55,569 bases of DNA from Cladosporium sp. IMV 00045 (taxonomy: Eukaryota; Ascomycota; Dothideomycetes; Cladosporiales; Cladosporiaceae), in NCBI GenBank assembly GCA_001931905.2, contig MSJI02000200.1, positions 1-55,569 of the forward strand, read 5' to 3'. Made by a program: the position numbers and the translations under genes. Shown one piece after another: positions 10,562-20,879 of this stretch (position 1 is its first letter; the number at the start of each line of letters is the position of its first letter). The notes under the pieces are model-generated. The model worked only from the letters and a program-made list of their open reading frames with translations, was not told the DNA's origin and made no database searches.

Positions 10562-11261
10562 CTAGTATAACATCTGCATTCTGTGGTTCTCCTTCCAGTC
10601 ACCACGGTCAAACCCATTGTAGAACAGACCGATCTTATCAGCATGACAAGGAATTGTTTCCGGTTCCTTGTCGCCCATAGCTTTGCAAATCAAGACTAAT
10701 GAGTGGGCCTCATATAGATCCTTCTGCAAGACGGCGCAGAATTTAGTGTTCAAGCCTTTCGGGGGCCGAGGTGCGTTGCGCATGAAGTTTACACATTCTT
10801 GGACGCTTCTGCCTACAACACGTTAGTCAAGCTGCGAGGCGGAAATAGAGAAACACGTCGGATTATTGCGCAGATTTACCAATGAAAGGCGAATGCCAGC
10901 CCTCGTCCAGGTCATCGCTCATTGTGCCTTCCACGCCAGGGGTCCGAGGATGGAAATCGAAGTCCGGTATAGTGTCGTACGAATCTGCCAGCCAAATGAT
11001 AGGATGTTGAATATCCTCGAGGTTGTCATCCAAGATCTGCTTGACCGTCTGTGATGATCGACTTAGCGGAATGTCCTTGCTGCGGATGTCGAGTCAACGT
11101 ACTTCAAGGGGAAATTTGTCCACCACGAAAAGCGCCATCGCTGTGCGACCATCGTCTTCTTTCGAGGGATTGGTGACCCTATCAGGGTCAAACCATCTCG
11201 TCGGAGCGTATGGATCTCCAGCCGTGTGTAGCACTTGGCCGCTTCTTGTTTGTATTGGCAT
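10562..11261 (-). CDS. unknown 192-aa protein, three exons
   Basis: Exons on the minus strand are 11103-11261, 10880-11048 and 10562-10812. Introns are 11049-11102 (GTACGT to CACAG, 54 nt) and 10813-10879 (GTAAAT, a CTAAC-type branch, TTGTAG, 67 nt). The frame is kept across both joins: 159, 169 and 251 nt, total 579. The protein starts MPIQTRSGQVLHTAGDPYAP, continues through WFDPDRV, the acidic helix QILDDNLEDIQHPIIWLADS and GWHSPFIGRSVQECVNFM, and ends FDRGDWKENHRMQMLY. There is no signal peptide or membrane helix, and it looks soluble and cytosolic. I do not recognise the family. The coherence of three exons with good splice signals makes it a real gene rather than chance. Its stop lies over 700 bp from the mucin-like start, so the two are not obviously co-regulated. 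Confidence 0.72.
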
Positions 11262-11535
11262 GGTATACTAGATTGCTTTGCGCTTCCGAGTACGGTTGCT
11301 AGAATCGTCTAACAGGTCGAAGATCAATCTCGAGAGAGTGTTGTAGCGGTCATGGCGAACGGCTCTTGTTTGGTATTTGCCACTGGTGGCGGATCATCCG
11401 AGATATCGCCGAGACGACCACCCCCTACTCATGGCATGATACCACGGAGCTTGCAGAGATGAGTACTGAATCCTTTCGATCTTCTAGACCATCGAATCTT
11501 AGCAACAAGCAACTCGTTGAATTGCACTTGTCAAG

Positions 11536-11916
11536 GGTTACATCCTTCCAAAACTTCGTCTCATCGAGTCAAGTGCAGCGAAGGATTCCGATGTGCGCGA
11601 AGAATCGAATACAAAACATCCACTCGTGCCGCCGAAACCGTCGGCCGCTTGCAATGTCAAGGGTTTGGATCCTGAATCTTTCGGAACATGGCGACTTCAA
11701 GCCCGATGCGACTGCGATGGCGATGTCCTCTCAACGAAAGCGAGCTTCGATCCTGATGTTAAATTAGGGGTGCATTGGTATGTTCCCGGTGCGCATTGCG
11801 ATGATTTTACATATATGTCAAAAAGCCGTCCAGGCAATCTGTCCTGGCATTGTTCCCATTGTCAATCATCACAAGGGATATGTATCCCTCATTCCTCGCG
11901 ATACTTCCAGCTGTAG
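11536..11916 (+). CDS. possible cysteine-rich exon, gene model unresolved
   Basis: One frame reads protein-like sequence with clustered Cys and Trp: WRLQARCDCDGDV, LGVHWYVPGAHCDDFTYM and LSWHCSHC. It starts after a TGA near 11533 and has no ATG of its own. It overlaps the start of the NucA/NucB gene at 11880 in another frame, so the true exon would have to end earlier. A 5' exon may lie near 11351 or 11459, where ATG frames exist, but I found no convincing splice pair. It could be a small secreted protein or a decayed gene. Confidence 0.25.
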   Translation, partial: GYILPKLRLIESSAAKDSDVREESNTKHPLVPPKPSAACNVKGLDPESFGTWRLQARCDCDGDVLSTKASFDPDVKLGVHWYVPGAHCDDFTYMSKSRPGNLSWHCSHCQSSQGICIPHSSRYFQL

Positions 11917-13705
11917 CTGCTCTCAGCTACACAGGTGTTCATTATGGCCAGCAATCGACTGAGGCAACATTATTCCAACTTCCGATGCCAACGAGCTCCG
12001 AAATCCATCCAAACCATCGAGCTACAGGTTTGCAATCAGATGCAACCTTGTCCCCTGATGCAGACTTCGATTCTAGCAACATAAGCTCGCCTGGCGGATT
12101 CCGCGATACGAACGCCAATTTACTGGAAACGATCATTGGGCCCCGTGACGAGAGCGATGATGACGAAGATACCAGCTGGGCCAGCTTTGAGCCAGATGAC
12201 GATGAGGACGAGGAAGGGGGAACCGATGATGAATCTAGCTCTGACGAGTCTGACACCTCCGTCGAATCCGACGGGTCTCTATTCGATTATTTAGAGAACC
12301 TCAAAATCTCGGGCGATGATTCAGAAGATGACGAGGACTATGGTAAGCTGACAGCTGGAGACTTGGAAGTCATTGCCGAAGGCAAAAAGAACGATCTAGC
12401 CGGAATCATGCAGCTCGATTGCAAGGTTGCTCCAGAGGCGTGTAAGAACGCCTGCTATTACGAAAAATGCATGAGGAAAAGCGACAACGTGGTCTATGAA
12501 TGGGGCGGGGGTGATGACGACGCCCAAGATCACAACCGTGTCCAGTCTGGTGTGACGATCAATTGGGGTACACCGTGCCGAACATGGCCATTTGCTCAAC
12601 GATTTTGGGACCGCTACAATTGGAGGAAACCCCCAGTTACTGTGGCCAAAATTCCAAAAGGAACGGATTCAGATTTATTCTTGCAGACGGATGAATGGCC
12701 TATGGCAAGCATGATGAATGCAGATTTCGAGGAAGACTCAGACCCCCCTCAAGTTTCATTGCGATGCATTCGAGCGTCGGACAACGGAAGAGGTGGTGGC
12801 ATGCTTAAAAGCTTCGCAAATGTTCAGGCTGCGTATGCGCCACCCCAACTAAATAAGGACGGAACTGTCAAGAAAAAGCAAACGCCGGCAACAAGAGGGA
12901 TTTGGCAGTCCCATCACTACAAGCAAGCTGCATTGGAAAAAGGTGACAAGTTTAAAGTCAACTTCAACTTCGACTCCTTTGCTCGCCCGGGAGAACCGGA
13001 TTATAAGGAAGACCAGAAAATTCGAGAGTAAGTGAATTGGAAACTCCCAAGTATCCTTTAATCATTCTTGGCTTACACCGAAGCAGCCAACTCGGCTACT
13101 GCAAACCCAATCCCGATTGTACCAATGATGGATGGCAATTCCACTTGAGCAAGCTCAGGAGGACCAACAAAGATGCTGGCAAAGCCGGCAGAGTAAGCTG
13201 GCCTTATGATGCTACATCGAACTCCGCGTATAGAATCACTGGCGAGGACGAAGATATCCAGCAATTATGGATAACCTTGGAGATCACTGGCAAAGCAAAA
13301 GTCCAGATCGACGCGGAAGTCTATCAATACACTTTTGACAACAAGCAGAAGCCAGTGAAACAATCTCTGGACCAGAAGCTGGTGAGCGACGTGGAAGTCG
13401 ACGACGATTTCACGCTATCCAGAGGCCTCGAGAAGAGTCTCAAGGTGACCAGAAAGCAAGACTGCAACGGCAGAAGCGGGAAGAAAGGTGTCAAATACGA
13501 GTTCCAGTATGGCGACAAGCACAGCGATGGCATCAGGGCATACCAATTCAGCAGCACCGATACAGGGGATCCAGTATATTCCCACAAGAACAAGCCGGAT
13601 GCTCGGGGAAAATACTGTTGGGAAGAAAGCACTCCTTGGACCAGTCGGACTGGTGTGCAAGTCAAAGACGGCATCAAGATGCATTGTGCATTTCCAGCTT
13701 GGTAA
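11880..13705 (+). CDS. secreted NucA/NucB-type deoxyribonuclease with acidic linker
   Basis: Exons are 11880-13027 and 13087-13705, with a 59-nt intron (GTAAGT to AAGCAG); 588 aa. I choose the ATG at 11880 because it opens a signal peptide (MYPSFLAILPAVAALSY). Residues about 85-165 are an extreme Asp/Glu/Ser linker. The catalytic-type region follows: a cysteine segment (APEACKNACYYEKC), then TDEWPMASMMNADF at about 270-283. The latter corresponds to the DE(Y/F/W)P-AS core of the NucA/NucB nuclease family, with RCIRASDNGRGGG downstream. The second exon continues with GYCKPNPDCTNDGWQF and adds about 170 residues ending HCAFPAW. Family members are secreted or sporulation-linked DNases. Here it would act outside the cell on DNA (inference). 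The acidic linker may bind metals or keep the enzyme soluble. It sits in a run of secreted-protein genes. Confidence 0.75.
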
Positions 13706-13884
13706 TGAGTTTGACAGCAAACAGAGACATGAAACAAAATGACGATGCGATCTTTTGTTAGCCCACATCGACTTTCATACACATATAATTCACAACTCAG
13801 ACACTCCAAGTAACGAAAACCAGACACCATCTCTCCCGTCAACCTATCACTTTCTCCGCACAGCTTCTGAAGCCATTGGTCGAT

Positions 13885-14445
13885 TTACGGGCAAGGTCCG
13901 CTCTGGGGGTCAATCTTGTACCAGAAGCCCTCGTGGTGTTGCTCACTGCCAGTACTGCAGCCACTAGCCTCAGTCCCAAAAGCCTTGTTGCACATTTCCC
14001 ACGTCATGGTCGACTCAGCATCGTCGTTGTCATGATGAATCTCCCAGATGATGTGGTTGATGCTACCGACTGCTGGGCCACCGCAGTTCGGGTCGCAACC
14101 AAGGCCACAGAGGCCGGCGGAGAGCTCACCGCCGCGACCTCCGGAGTTAGCAGTCGCCGCACAGCCGTCAGCGCAGTTGTCGTAGCAGGTAGAGTCCGGG
14201 TCGACCGTGACGGCCCACTCGGTGCAGCGGTAGAACGCAGGGTCGCCTTTCTTGAAGACAGCGTTGTCGACAGCCTGGCATTGAGTGTTGATGTCCATCA
14301 AGACTTCGCCGTGGAGTTCCTGGTCTTTGCCGCCGTGGAGCTCATCGAAGGGAAGGCCACCAGAGTAGCATCCAAGAGCGTTGGCGCTGGTGGTGAAAGC
14401 GAGGAGAGCGACTGATGCGCTGATGAGGGTCTTCGGGATGGACAT
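13885..14445 (-). CDS. small secreted cysteine-rich protein (12 Cys), effector-like
   Basis: Single exon, 186 aa from the ATG at 14445, which opens a standard signal peptide (MSIPKTLISASVALLAFTTS, cleavage after ANA). The open frame runs further upstream to 14592, but without secretory features. The mature part starts LGCYSGGLPF and carries twelve cysteines, suggesting six disulfides. They are densest in DSTCYDNCADGCAATA and LCGLGCDPNCGG. It ends YKIDPQSGPCP. It has no enzymatic motif I recognise. Size, cysteine number and signal peptide fit a candidate apoplastic effector or structural protein, which is inference. Its 3' end lies only about 180 bp from the 3' end of the convergent NucA/NucB gene. 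Confidence 0.72.
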   Translation of the reverse strand: MSIPKTLISASVALLAFTTSANALGCYSGGLPFDELHGGKDQELHGEVLMDINTQCQAVDNAVFKKGDPAFYRCTEWAVTVDPDSTCYDNCADGCAATANSGGRGGELSAGLCGLGCDPNCGGPAVGSINHIIWEIHHDNDDAESTMTWEMCNKAFGTEASGCSTGSEQHHEGFWYKIDPQSGPCP

Positions 14446-15341
14446 GATGATTGAATTGGTTGTCGAAGGTATTTGTGCTAGAGTGCTGGTGTGAATTCGT
14501 GGAAGGCGTCGTGGTATTTGAGGTGATGATATTGATCCTTGTGAATGTGTTGATGATTGTTGCTGTGATGAATTATTCGACACCAGATTCACACCGAGAA
14601 CTTTATATCTCTCCCCAACCTCTGCAAAACCCGCTGACCCATGCTGTTGTCCGACTGTTCTCGAGGGAATACCGTATCATGAACCTGCAGCTGATCCTTG
14701 CTTCCTCATTGAGGACATCTCGTCAAGCAGTGTTGTATTTCCGTACGTTGTTGATTCCAGCTGGGTGTTGGTTTACCCACGCTTCTCCATCTTCACTGCG
14801 CTTGAGATCACTGCGCAATCTTGCGGAGCATCGCCCGTAGGATCTGCCCAGACTTATGGCATTAGGGCAAGAGTAGTTGACCTATGATACAGGTACGGAG
14901 ATAATTAGACGCTACGACACTAGATGTTATTGGACGCCACTCCTCGAAACGAGCAAATATAGCGATTTCATTTAGGGTTTCGTACCTGCAGATATAGCAA
15001 AGGCCGCGCATAATACGAGACCCCAGCCCCAGTGGTGTCGACAGGTATTGGCTAAAATTAACTCTGTGTAATCGCATGCTTTCTGCAATATACTGTCACC
15101 ACATTCTTGCCTTCTATTGGCTTCGAAGGGGCGCAGACTTCGTATTAATCGTCAACTTGTCAATGCTCTCGCAAACGTTCAGATACCCAATTGTGACCAA
15201 CGTTGACATGTTCCGAATCGTGGCTCAACAACCGCTGATCAATCCATTTAGTTGGCCCAGTAGAGGCATGAACCAGCCCGACAAAGGAATGGCAAAATAC
15301 CGTGCCTGTCATCTCTCAAGACTTTCTTTGACCTAATCCCC
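14446..15341. other. intergenic
   Basis: Promoter and 5' UTR of the 12-Cys protein plus the 3' flank of the next minus-strand gene. Nothing else is recognised. Confidence 0.5.
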
Positions 15342-15813
15342 TTACAAGCCGTCATATACAGGCCTCACGAGGCGCTGAAACCGCCTCCCAAAATACGACA
15401 GCCAACTATCAGATTCAAGCAGATCTTCAAGCAGCTCTCCATCAATTACATGCTCGAGAGGCTTCTTCGAAGCAGCTCTATTGCATACAGTGATGAAATG
15501 CGGGTCGGTAGCGACATTTACGCGGGCGCATTCGGTGAACGAGATCATATCCAGACTAGTCTCGCAGTACTGGAAGCAATCATTCGAAATTTCGACGGGC
15601 CCGTCGCAGCAGTCTGACAGGTTTGCCAAGAATTGTTCGGAGTGTGGTAGACTGCACAGCGCTGTGGTGTTGTCTGAAAAGCCAGGGGGCTGATCCGCCT
15701 TCGATACCGCGTTCGCTGGACAGTCTAGGTGGGATGATTAGTGCAGGCTCACTCATTAATTGATGCGCTTGCATACTTGAGACATCTCTCGTGTTGAGAG
15801 TGACGGCTGGCAT
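15342..15813 (-). CDS. small cysteine-rich protein without an evident signal peptide
   Basis: Exons 15777-15813 and 15342-15724, with a 52-nt intron (GTATGC, branch CACTAATC, CCTAG); 139 aa. The start ATG has an in-frame TAG two codons upstream. The protein begins MPAVTLNTRDVSNCPANAVS and contains NTTALCSLPHSEQFLANLSD. A cysteine block with spacing C-C-x(9)-C-x(3)-C follows (SDCCDGPVEISNDCFQYC), and the C-terminus is acidic, then basic. The cysteine pattern looks like an extracellular fungal family, and NTT and NLS are potential N-glycosylation sites. The modelled N-terminus is nevertheless not a signal peptide. Either a 5' exon is missing (a CCAG lies right after the ATG and could act as acceptor) or secretion is unconventional. 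Confidence 0.65.
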
Positions 15814-16770
15814 GAGCTACCGAGTATCTGCTTGCCGAAGAGAACGGAACGATCAAACCATGAACGTCAGGGTCGGGACGGGCGTATCTTATTACATATG
15901 CCCTGAGAGCAAGAAATCCGAAACGTCAAGCATCCCGGGTCGCTACTACCTCCGTACCAAGCGCACTGATGAAGGAAGCAACGACGTCAGCTATCATCGG
16001 TACAGCCCCGGTCTAACGTCTGCCTAAAATCCGGAGGTTGGAAGGATTCGTGCTATCAGGAATGATCTTGTAGGGCCGTCTGATTCACGAGAGACGATCG
16101 ACGTCCTCGAGAAAACCGAATAACGCGCATCTCCCTTGGACCTTTCTATGTGCTGCCTGGACTATGCCTGGCGAAGCTATGCGATCTACACTCATGACTG
16201 CCTCCTTTTATTTGCATCATGATAAATGCGATGACGAGACTGTGGTGGCAGACGACTTCTTCTAGGCTACAAAGGCATGGAGTGATAGATCTGCTACCTT
16301 CTACATAAGCTAGTACTGTCGCACCAGCTCGACGAAGGATTCAAACAACTAGCATGTGACGCTTGAGACCCATGAGCTTGCGTTGACCATATGAGAGTGG
16401 ACAACCAACAGGTGCTCTCGCCTGTTGTATGCTGCGGTGTAATAGCCAAAGGTGATTCTCTCCGTAGCTTTATTGGCTCATGTTCGCTGCGCCTTCTGAA
16501 GAGTTCCAGGCCACTTCCCGCAATAAAGCGGACTTCTGGCTGCTACATACTTGAAAAGTTCCATGACAAGTGCAGAAACTGCTCGCAGGCTTGCCTCATT
16601 ACCACATGCATACAAACAGTGTTTTCTGGACAAACTGAGTTGTACGTCTTCGAGGTATGCGAAACAATGTCTCCTCACATTAAAGTATATGTAGTTACGA
16701 ATTTAAGTGCTAAGCAGCCGGCACGACAAACTGCAGACGTCAAGCAACCAAAGTATGGCCCAGTCGTCGC
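15814..16770. other. intergenic
   Basis: No coding structure or repeat is recognised. It lies between the start of the 139-aa gene and the end of the oxalate decarboxylase gene, and presumably includes a promoter and a 3' UTR. Confidence 0.5.
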
Positions 16771-18314
16771 CTATGCAATGATTAGCTGCTTCTCCTTCTT
16801 AAGGCCCTCGGCAACATCCAGCGGGATTTTCAGTGTGTTGGCGACGATGCTTGGCGGTGTCAGTGCGAGCCACTGCGTTAACGAAATGTCCACCACCCGG
16901 TCGCTCTTGTAAATTTCGATCCAGGAGAGGGTCTCGTTTGATGAAGTATTCTCAATGTAATGACCCGAGTTGTCTGGGAAGACGGCGGTGTCACCTGCAG
17001 AGAAGTCGAAGGTTCGCGCGGCTGCCTGTTGGGAGTGTCAGTGAATCTCGTAGGTAGGTAGAGGGGATGGTTGGACTGACGTTTCCTACAAAGGCGGTCG
17101 CACGCGCCTCACCAGAGAGGAAGTAGAGCCACTCTTCAGCCTGTTCCTCATCAGTGGTTGCACTACAGGACCGATAGTGCTAGAAACTCACGTTAGGATG
17201 CCAGTGAAGCTCTCTGAGCGCACCCGGCTTCAATGTGACGATTGAAGAAGCAATTGTCTTCGCCACCGGGAAGTTGCGCGAGTCTACGATCTTGACAGTA
17301 CCACCTCCGCCTGGCGCGACCTCTGTGTCGACTTCGCTCGCCTTGAACACATAGGAGTTGTTGCCTTCTAATTTGCCAAAAGGCGAGTCAATGCTCTGGG
17401 CCGTCAGATTGGTCTTGAGAATGTAAGGATTTGTCGAAGGAATCGAGCTAAGAACGGATTCATCAACACCTGCAACACTGTGTCAGCGACGAGCCCGGAA
17501 CCGAGAGGAGACAGTTTGTGAGGGCTTACCAAGACTTTTAGCGAGGATGTCCTTTGGCGTGTGGGAAATCCAGTCATCGACATTGAATGTCGTACCAGAG
17601 GCTTCAAAGTCACCCTCATCGAAGACGAGAAGATATTCATTCTGGTCCGCGAGTCCCTGGATCACATGCGCCTCGCCTTTCGGGAAATACCAGATGTCGC
17701 CTTCATTCAAGACCTCGTACTGGTTGCGACCGAACTCGTCGACGGCACCAACAGCAACTTGACCTGCGTACACGTAGCCCCATTCAGCCTGGGCGGATTA
17801 GCCTTGTACGACCTCACCTCCAAAGGGTACTCACCACACGATGCCAGTGCAGCTCGCGAATGCTGCCTTTGGTAAGATGCTGCTGGGCACCTGAAATGTC
17901 TTTGCTGGCTGGAAGGTCGGTAATGACCTGCTCCCTCACCCAACCACCGGGCAGCTGGCGAGTCTTAGAGTCGGAGAAGCGCCACTTTAGATTCTTCACT
18001 GCTCCATTGTCGGTAGACTCCTGGCCAAGATTGGCTGGATTGTCGATGTCGATCTGCTTGTTGGTACCACCTGTGCTACCGTAAGCGACTGTGGCTAACT
18101 TGACCTCGTAATACACACCTGAGATCGGTGCACCCTTTCCTTTGCCGTCGATGGGCTGGCCGTCGGCATATCCGGGCTCGTCTCTTCTTTCGAGGTAAGG
18201 GCGAAGATGCTTCGATCCTTGGTTGGAAGGCAGCTTCCTTTCGACCGGTGTAGCCGCGGCAGAGGCAAGAGCACAAAAGGCAAGAGTGGAAGTGATGAGA
18301 TCCTGTGTCTTCAT
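16771..18314 (-). CDS. secreted bicupin oxalate decarboxylase
   Basis: Five exons on the minus strand: 17835-18314, 17530-17788, 17192-17469, 17081-17140 and 16771-17025. Introns are 46, 60, 51 and 55 nt with good donors. The sum is 1332 nt, 443 aa. The N-terminus MKTQDLITSTLAFCALASAA is a signal peptide. Cupin 1 has RELHWHRV (metal-binding His156 and His158), AEWGYVYAG and GDIWYFPKGEAHVIQG. Cupin 2 has RELHWHPN (about His335 and His337), AEEWLYFLSG and GDTAVFPDNSGHYIEN. Two complete His-x-His/Glu/His sites match Mn-dependent oxalate decarboxylases, which convert oxalate to formate and CO2. Length and two-cupin order fit the family. An oxalate oxidase or another bicupin activity cannot be excluded from sequence alone. 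A role in extracellular oxalate and pH control is inferred. Confidence 0.88.
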
Positions 18315-20879
18315 GGCTGCTATGTACCGATAGCACTGGCTTTTCAGCGAGCGCAAAGAAAGAGGGAGACGTATAGTATTGAACAAGCTTCCAGGGAGAG
18401 ATGAGAAACACTAATAAGAATGCGAGTTGAGTAGACCAAAGACGATGTGGTACCTTGTATTTGTACTCATTCGTGGTTGACCGGTCAGTCGCTTGCGTGC
18501 TCGATATAAGCCTAGTTGTGTGACATAAAATTGCGCCTTCTTGCGAATTTATTGCGCGCACAAGTAGTGCGATTGGATGGATGCCATCAAGAAATTTCGA
18601 TCGACCGCATGAGTTGCACCGAATATACCAGCAGTGTGACGCGACTGGTAGCCATCAGACACGGCGACGTTCAATATTGATGATGTGATCATGATCTTGG
18701 ATTGGACAAGGCCAATGTGATCAGGGTGGCCTCAAGCCACAGGATCACGACATGCTCTCACACATGCTTGGAATGCAGATCATTGTTCTAATGGAGGGGA
18801 CAGTGGCAACAAGGATGTCTCGATCCGGAGTAGGATGATGGTACCATTGCTTGGCAAGCCTCAAGGCCGCTTATCTCGACCTCACTACCCAGAGCGCTGG
18901 TCCATAATGCACGAACAATCTTTCGGGCTAATGTCCGGCATCAAACCTTCCACATCCTGAACTTGTGTGTGACGGAGGTCCATTGAAGAGCTAATTCAGA
19001 CTGCCGCTCCTCGTTTCGTTGAAAGGTGGACGTCCGGATGAGGTGCGGTATGCTGATTGAGGAAATGACACGGCAAAGCGTTGTGCGCGAACAAGCTGTC
19101 GTCGCCAAGAAACCACGATGAAGCCAACTTCTCCACTACCACATGAGGATCAACCCTAACCTCACCACCACATCAGGCGGATTGACCTTCTCGCTGCCCT
19201 GATTAGGCAAACGGTACGATCGCTGGCAAGTGTGTTACGCCTCAAGAGGCTATCATAATCCCTCGAAAATACCGGTCTTACGTGCCGAGTGATTGCCGCA
19301 AAAGTGCCTATTTGTGCACTCATTGTTCAACGAATGCGACTTGACTTTGAGTTGTTTGGCGCTCCTTATCCGCCCTCGTATGTAAAGAAAGGGCGGCCGA
19401 GGACCCTGACTTTCGATCGGGAAAATGTAGGTTCTTGTCGTGTATATGCATTCACCTCTTGATGCATCCGCTAATCGGACCAGTACATTATAACCTTTTG
19501 GAATGAGTATCCGACTCCTAACATTGAAGAGGTAGAGCTCGCGGCATGTGTGGGATGGGACATTCCAGTGTTGAGGTGGACGATCTATCGATGCCTCTTG
19601 AACGCAAAGTGGTCTCGCAAGGAGGCTGTAAAGGCTCGTGCAGAACAGCAAGCTAGCTCTGCGCAGAGACAAGCGCCAGGTATGGCCGAGTCGACGCGCA
19701 TGCTAAGTCTCTCCTCGATGGCACCAGTAGGGGCCTGGTAGATTGGCGTTATCAACAGATTCGCCGCATTTGCAGAGATTGAGCCCAAGCATGCAGGGAA
19801 CAGGAGTTGCAAATCCAGGATCACGTCCTTTTCTTTGGCGTGGAGCTACTACTGAATACTACCACGCACCTGGTTTTACAGTCCTTGCTGCAAAGGCAAT
19901 TATCCATCAAGCTTGGCAATCCTGCACGGATACGACTGAGGAACCGTGGAACAGTTTCACTGACTGCACTCTCGTGGCCGACCATTGGGCTCTACACCAG
20001 CCCTTGTGCACACATGCTCTTTGCCAATCCGCCAAAACTATCGTTGCAGGCCAATGGTATCTCACTGGTCCACAAGCGCAACCAGATGCACACGACAGAG
20101 GCTACTGCGGCCCATTGGAGCGAAAGCGATGCCTTGGGACTGATCGCGTCATCGTAGCAAGAGTTCCTGGAGAGCAAGCCATGGCGTGTAGGTTGCGTTT
20201 AATACTAGTCCTCAAGACCCAATCTTTATTCGCAACGTGTGGATGGCCCGTCGATATAGCTGCGGACAGGTGAAGGTAATAGCGGACCGAGAGTAATTCA
20301 GATCATCCCGGCATCTGGCTATCCATGATGAGTTCTCTCGCCCACGTATTCTATTGCAGGCACAATCAGCGCAGGGACATTCGACGAGGGCAAGCCAATG
20401 CATGCATGGTGACTCAGACGCCTACAATCCAGCTGTTTCAGCCCTTTAACGGCCGCGCTATTGGTGATGGCATCAAACCAATGCACCTCGAATCGATAGC
20501 ATGGCCTGGTAGTCCCTTGGCGTTCAGGTTGTGTTGTGTCGATCACTCAGGCTCAACACAACATTGCAAGCCTCTCGCAATCTCCTTGGCGATAGCGACA
20601 TGTGATCCAAAGACTGAGGAGTAGAAGGTTTGATGAATCACTTTCCCTGGAATTTCAAGGATATCAAGATGGAGTTCCGTGCTGGTCGAACAGAATTGCG
20701 TGACGAAGGAAAGTGACCTCGGGAAGCAAGCGGTTGCACGATGGAGACCATCTTATGTACTTGCCGCTGAGCATGTATACATACATAAGAAGGCCCGCAA
20801 ACCTGCTCAAACAGTCTCGAAACCATCAAGCTCATCCTCTATCATTATCCAATCGCCTTCATCAACGACATCGGTAGCT
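18315..20879. other. long intergenic stretch with coding-like remnants
   Basis: 2.6 kb without a gene I can support. The first few hundred bases are the promoter of the oxalate decarboxylase gene. Minus-strand pieces look protein-like but are broken by stops and frame changes, for example around 20550-20640 (HQTFYSSVFGSHVAIAKEIA), 20319-20400 (GLPSSNVPALIVPAIEYVG) and 20060-20180 (ASLSLQWAAVASVVCIWL). They may be a decayed gene. I could not assign a family. Confidence 0.35.
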
